A stretch of 64,000 bases of DNA, taken from Flavobacteriales bacterium (GTDB lineage: Bacteria > Bacteroidota > Bacteroidia > Flavobacteriales > Schleiferiaceae). Position 1 is the stretch's first letter. Every line of letters begins with the position of its first letter. The translations under genes were made by a program, and so were the position numbers. The stretch is from positions 1,853,501 to 1,917,500 of the forward strand of contig CP051243.1 of the NCBI GenBank assembly GCA_017795025.1, given 5' to 3'. The notes beneath the pieces are model-generated. The model was not told the DNA's origin. It worked only from the letters and a program-made list of their open reading frames with translations, and made no database searches. Of the stretch, positions 59,515 through 64,000 are shown piece after piece.

Positions 59515-61397
59515 TTAAAGAAACGCCAGTTTACGCCCACTCGAAAAACCCGATCATTTAATGGAAAATGGGGCGCTGCCCAATAATTATAGGGCACAAA
59601 ACCCTGGGTAAGGTTCTGCATTTTTAAGAAAATCACCGCCTTGGCCACCTTAAATTGCGCAAAGGCATCGACCAAGATATAATTGCCAATTTCATATTCA
59701 TTGGCGAGATACATCTGCCCCGTTAAAGCAGAATAAGATGGACTTTGGAAACTGCTGAAGTAAGAACCTTCTGCTCCAACTAGAACTTGCAAAGCACCTT
59801 TAAAAAGAGGGAACCTTACGTAAATGGAGTGTCGATTCACTAAGTCGGGTAATGGTAAATAGACCTCTCCACTAAGAGGGATTTGATAACTGAGGCGATT
59901 ATCTTGATGCAGCCAATTCCAAAGTTTAAAGTTCTGACGCAAATCCAGGCTTTGATAAGCCACAATTTCATCGGCAACCGCTGGCTTTAAACTAGCATTG
60001 AAATAAACCCAATTGGTTGCGCTAAAGGTCTTTAAACGCAAGTAATTGTTTTGGCCCCATTGAATTCCAAAATACAATTCATTCCGTAAAATTGGACCCA
60101 GAGCGTTATTCCAAATGATGTTGTTACTGATATAGGACTGTTGGAATAAATCAGGATGTTTATTCTGCAGGTGGTATGCAGCAAAAGCTCCAATAGATTT
60201 ATAGAATTTCCCTTCAACCGCTCCCTTTAATTCAAAATCATTAGCGAAGGGGCCACTTAAAATGTAACGAGCTTCCGCTTGTAAGTTAAAGTAGCTTCGG
60301 TAGTTTCCTTGTAATTTACCGCTAAGGCCGAGATGCTGGGCTGTCCCCCTGAAGTATTGGTTTCCATACTCTAGCCTCTGATGAAAGGCGCCCGCTTTTA
60401 AATCGAAGCTGCTGGTATCGCCAATTATTGTTTGTAGATAGAGCTCATTGTAGAGGGACGCATAGCGAATGCTATCGGTATAATTAGCATCATTTTCGAA
60501 ATAGTAATTCTCATAGAAATTGGTGGTTCTACCGTAATATGAGGAAGCCTGCCGATTATATCCAAACTGATGGCCTAATAAGATACTAGGCTGTTGTTCG
60601 GGTTCAGGTGCTTCCACCACCAAACTATCGGCTAGGGTATCGGCTTGAGATTTCTTTTTCTTTTTAAATAATTTGTAAAAATCGACACGATGATCCACGA
60701 AGTAATCGCGGTTATATAAGATACGCTCGTCTCTATCCAGAGCAGTTATTAATAGCGTTCTCGAAGTTTGGAGGTTATCGGTAAAAACGGAGTCATAAAG
60801 AATACCGCCATTTTCTTGGAGGTCCATTTTTTCACTGGCCAGGTAAGCCCAAGCTTCATAACTCCCCTTCTTATTACGGTAGTGCGTATTAAAGGTAAAG
60901 CTGGATTGCTTGTTTTGGTCGTTTATATAAAAGCTCAGACTATTAAGCCTCCGGTATTCCAGCGCGAAGTTCCAGGTTTTGCTAATGTTTTGAGTGTGAT
61001 AGATTCTAAAAAGCTGACCACGATCATAACCATTAATGTATCGAGCGCCCGTAAGAGGGGAACGAACCTGGTAGTATTTAATCTGATTGGGGGTAGTAAA
61101 GTAGTTGTCAAAAGGCCCAAAGTTTTGGTAGCGGACCAAGTTTGGTATGCTGGGCACCAAGAGATTATTTCGTGGTCCCCCCATGTTCATGAGGGTTAAA
61201 GCACCGAAGTCGTCGCTTTGGGCGTTATTCAGCTGATGATACCAGTTTAGAGAGTTTAGGGTGGTATCAATAAAATAGTAGCCCTTATGTTGCCAGAAGA
61301 AGTATTGATGACTGAACTCAGGTTTGAGAGCATCGGGTTTAGGGGATTGTGCCCATACTGATGAGCAAAAGAAAAGCGCTATGACTAGGTATCGCAT
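59511..61397 (-). CDS. putative outer-membrane porin (PF14121-type)
   Basis: A 628-residue outer-membrane beta-barrel. A signal peptide (YLVIALFFCSSVWAQ) is followed by the typical N-terminal region (FWQHKGYYFIDTTLNSLNWY, ALTLMNMGGPRNNLLVPSIP) and a long series of alternating strands, ending in DRVFRVGVNWRFFN with the aromatic C-terminus used by the BAM machinery. It matches the Bacteroidota putative porin family; the transported solute is unknown. It converges on the ThuA-like gene with a 4-bp overlap. Confidence 0.85.
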   Translation of the reverse strand: MRYLVIALFFCSSVWAQSPKPDALKPEFSHQYFFWQHKGYYFIDTTLNSLNWYHQLNNAQSDDFGALTLMNMGGPRNNLLVPSIPNLVRYQNFGPFDNYFTTPNQIKYYQVRSPLTGARYINGYDRGQLFRIYHTQNISKTWNFALEYRRLNSLSFYINDQNKQSSFTFNTHYRNKKGSYEAWAYLASEKMDLQENGGILYDSVFTDNLQTSRTLLITALDRDERILYNRDYFVDHRVDFYKLFKKKKKSQADTLADSLVVEAPEPEQQPSILLGHQFGYNRQASSYYGRTTNFYENYYFENDANYTDSIRYASLYNELYLQTIIGDTSSFDLKAGAFHQRLEYGNQYFRGTAQHLGLSGKLQGNYRSYFNLQAEARYILSGPFANDFELKGAVEGKFYKSIGAFAAYHLQNKHPDLFQQSYISNNIIWNNALGPILRNELYFGIQWGQNNYLRLKTFSATNWVYFNASLKPAVADEIVAYQSLDLRQNFKLWNWLHQDNRLSYQIPLSGEVYLPLPDLVNRHSIYVRFPLFKGALQVLVGAEGSYFSSFQSPSYSALTGQMYLANEYEIGNYILVDAFAQFKVAKAVIFLKMQNLTQGFVPYNYWAAPHFPLNDRVFRVGVNWRFFN

Positions 61398-61521
61398 TCG
61401 ACTGGGAGGCTAGCTTATTGCTAGCGGCTAAAAATTTTGTCAAAAGTAAGAAAGCTCACTGCTGGGAAACGTAAATGTACCGACAAATTGTGTGGTGTGG
61501 AGAAAGCGGAGGGGCTAGAAA

Positions 61522-61551
61522 CAAAAAAGCCTCTACGCTAAACGTAGAGGC
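61522..61551 (-). terminator. intrinsic terminator of the rRNA operon
   Basis: A 9-bp stem (GCCTCTACG / CGTAGAGGC) with a 5-nt loop followed on the minus strand by six T, 8 bp after the predicted 3-prime end of 5S rRNA. Confidence 0.9.
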
Positions 61552-61559
61552 TTTGGAAA

Positions 61560-61669
61560 GGTTGGCGACGACATACTCTCCCAGGTGTTACCCTAGTACC
61601 ATCTGCGCAAGTGGGCTTAACTTCTCTGTTCGGGATGGGAAGAGGTGATCCCCACTGCCATAGTCACCA
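61560..61669 (-). rRNA. rrf: 5S ribosomal RNA
   Basis: About 110 nt on the minus strand. Diagnostic segments are GGTGACTATGGCAGTGGGGA at the 5-prime end, ATCACCTCTTCCCATCCCGA, ACAGAGAAGTTAAGCCCACT and, at the 3-prime end, GAGAGTATGTCGTCGCCAAC, whose GTCGCC pairs with the first bases as helix I. It lies about 57 bp below the 23S gene; ends are estimated by the helix, accurate to a few bases. No tRNA is in the spacer. Confidence 0.95.
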
Positions 61670-61726
61670 TAAATCATTAATAAGATTAACATATTGAGAG
61701 TAATGAATACATGGGATCCGTATTTA

Positions 61727-64000
<2,274 letters not shown>

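Noticed and set aside
61670..61726. tRNA in the 23S-5S spacer
   Set aside because: The spacer is about 57 bp, too short for a tRNA, and no cloverleaf was seen.

Overview
The window is chromosomal DNA of a Bacteroidota bacterium, most likely of the order Flavobacteriales. The evidence is: many start-proximal promoter elements of the TAnnTTTG type; two proteins with type IX secretion (Por) C-terminal tails; TonB-dependent receptor and putative porin families; LytS/LytTR regulators; LpxA-type and Lacal_2735-type small proteins; and a gene order (ferredoxin next to LuxC-like reductase, PASTA protein next to RluD, dnaB next to an exported ThuA-like protein) that I recall from flavobacterial genomes. 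The genus cannot be fixed from the sequence alone. No prophage, insertion sequence, CRISPR array or tRNA gene was seen.

Layout. 1-3.5 kb: tail of an unknown gene, pheT and an HDAC-like amidohydrolase. 3.5-12.6 kb, all minus strand: tetR, icd, sbtA, sbtB (bicarbonate uptake), lysC, an OlsF-like bifunctional acyltransferase and a multi-PAS kinase. 12.7-15.6 kb, minus: lysA, a GNAT and a BaiN/HI0933 flavoprotein, tightly overlapped. 15.7-23.1 kb: a small membrane protein, fbp, a TPR-LytTR membrane regulator (minus), mfd and a YdeI/OmdA-like gene. 23.2-25.8 kb, minus: two small exported proteins and a gamma-family PLP enzyme. 25.9-33.6 kb: a regulatory and outer-membrane block, with a TonB receptor, a DUF3291-like protein and a LytS/LytTR pair on plus, then two paralogous 54-57 residue proteins and a second LytTR/LytS/LiaF-like operon on minus.

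33.8-39.3 kb: serA and serC (minus), then an accessory-looking segment (a ClpP-fold SDH protease behind a 46-bp palindrome, a 46-residue small protein, a Vat-like acetyltransferase and an exported protein of unknown role), then ferredoxin. 39.3-50.4 kb: LuxC-like reductase, PASTA protein, T9SS cargo, RluD-type synthase, di-haem peroxidase, rsmG and a glycosyltransferase (minus), tgt, LptF/G permease and accA. 50.5-56.7 kb, minus: a run of envelope and secreted proteins (a 496-residue lipoprotein, two FISUMP paralogues, a two-helix membrane protein, a T9SS endonuclease I, a lipoprotein). 56.7-61.4 kb: dnaB, a ThuA-like exported protein and a putative porin. The window ends in a minus-strand rRNA operon: terminator, 5S, and the 3-prime three quarters of 23S.

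Functionally most of the window is housekeeping: translation (pheT, tgt, rluD, rsmG, rRNA), replication and repair (dnaB, mfd), lysine and serine synthesis (lysC, lysA, serA, serC), central carbon (icd, fbp, bicarbonate uptake, accA). The least explained parts are the SDH-protease segment at 36.0-38.9 kb, the bicarbonate cassette placed between icd and lysC, the Lacal_2735 paralogue pair between two LytTR loci, and a Tgt that lacks the three zinc-binding cysteines of the family. I did not find a clearly new defence or biosynthetic system; the SDH-protease segment is the best candidate for something undescribed.
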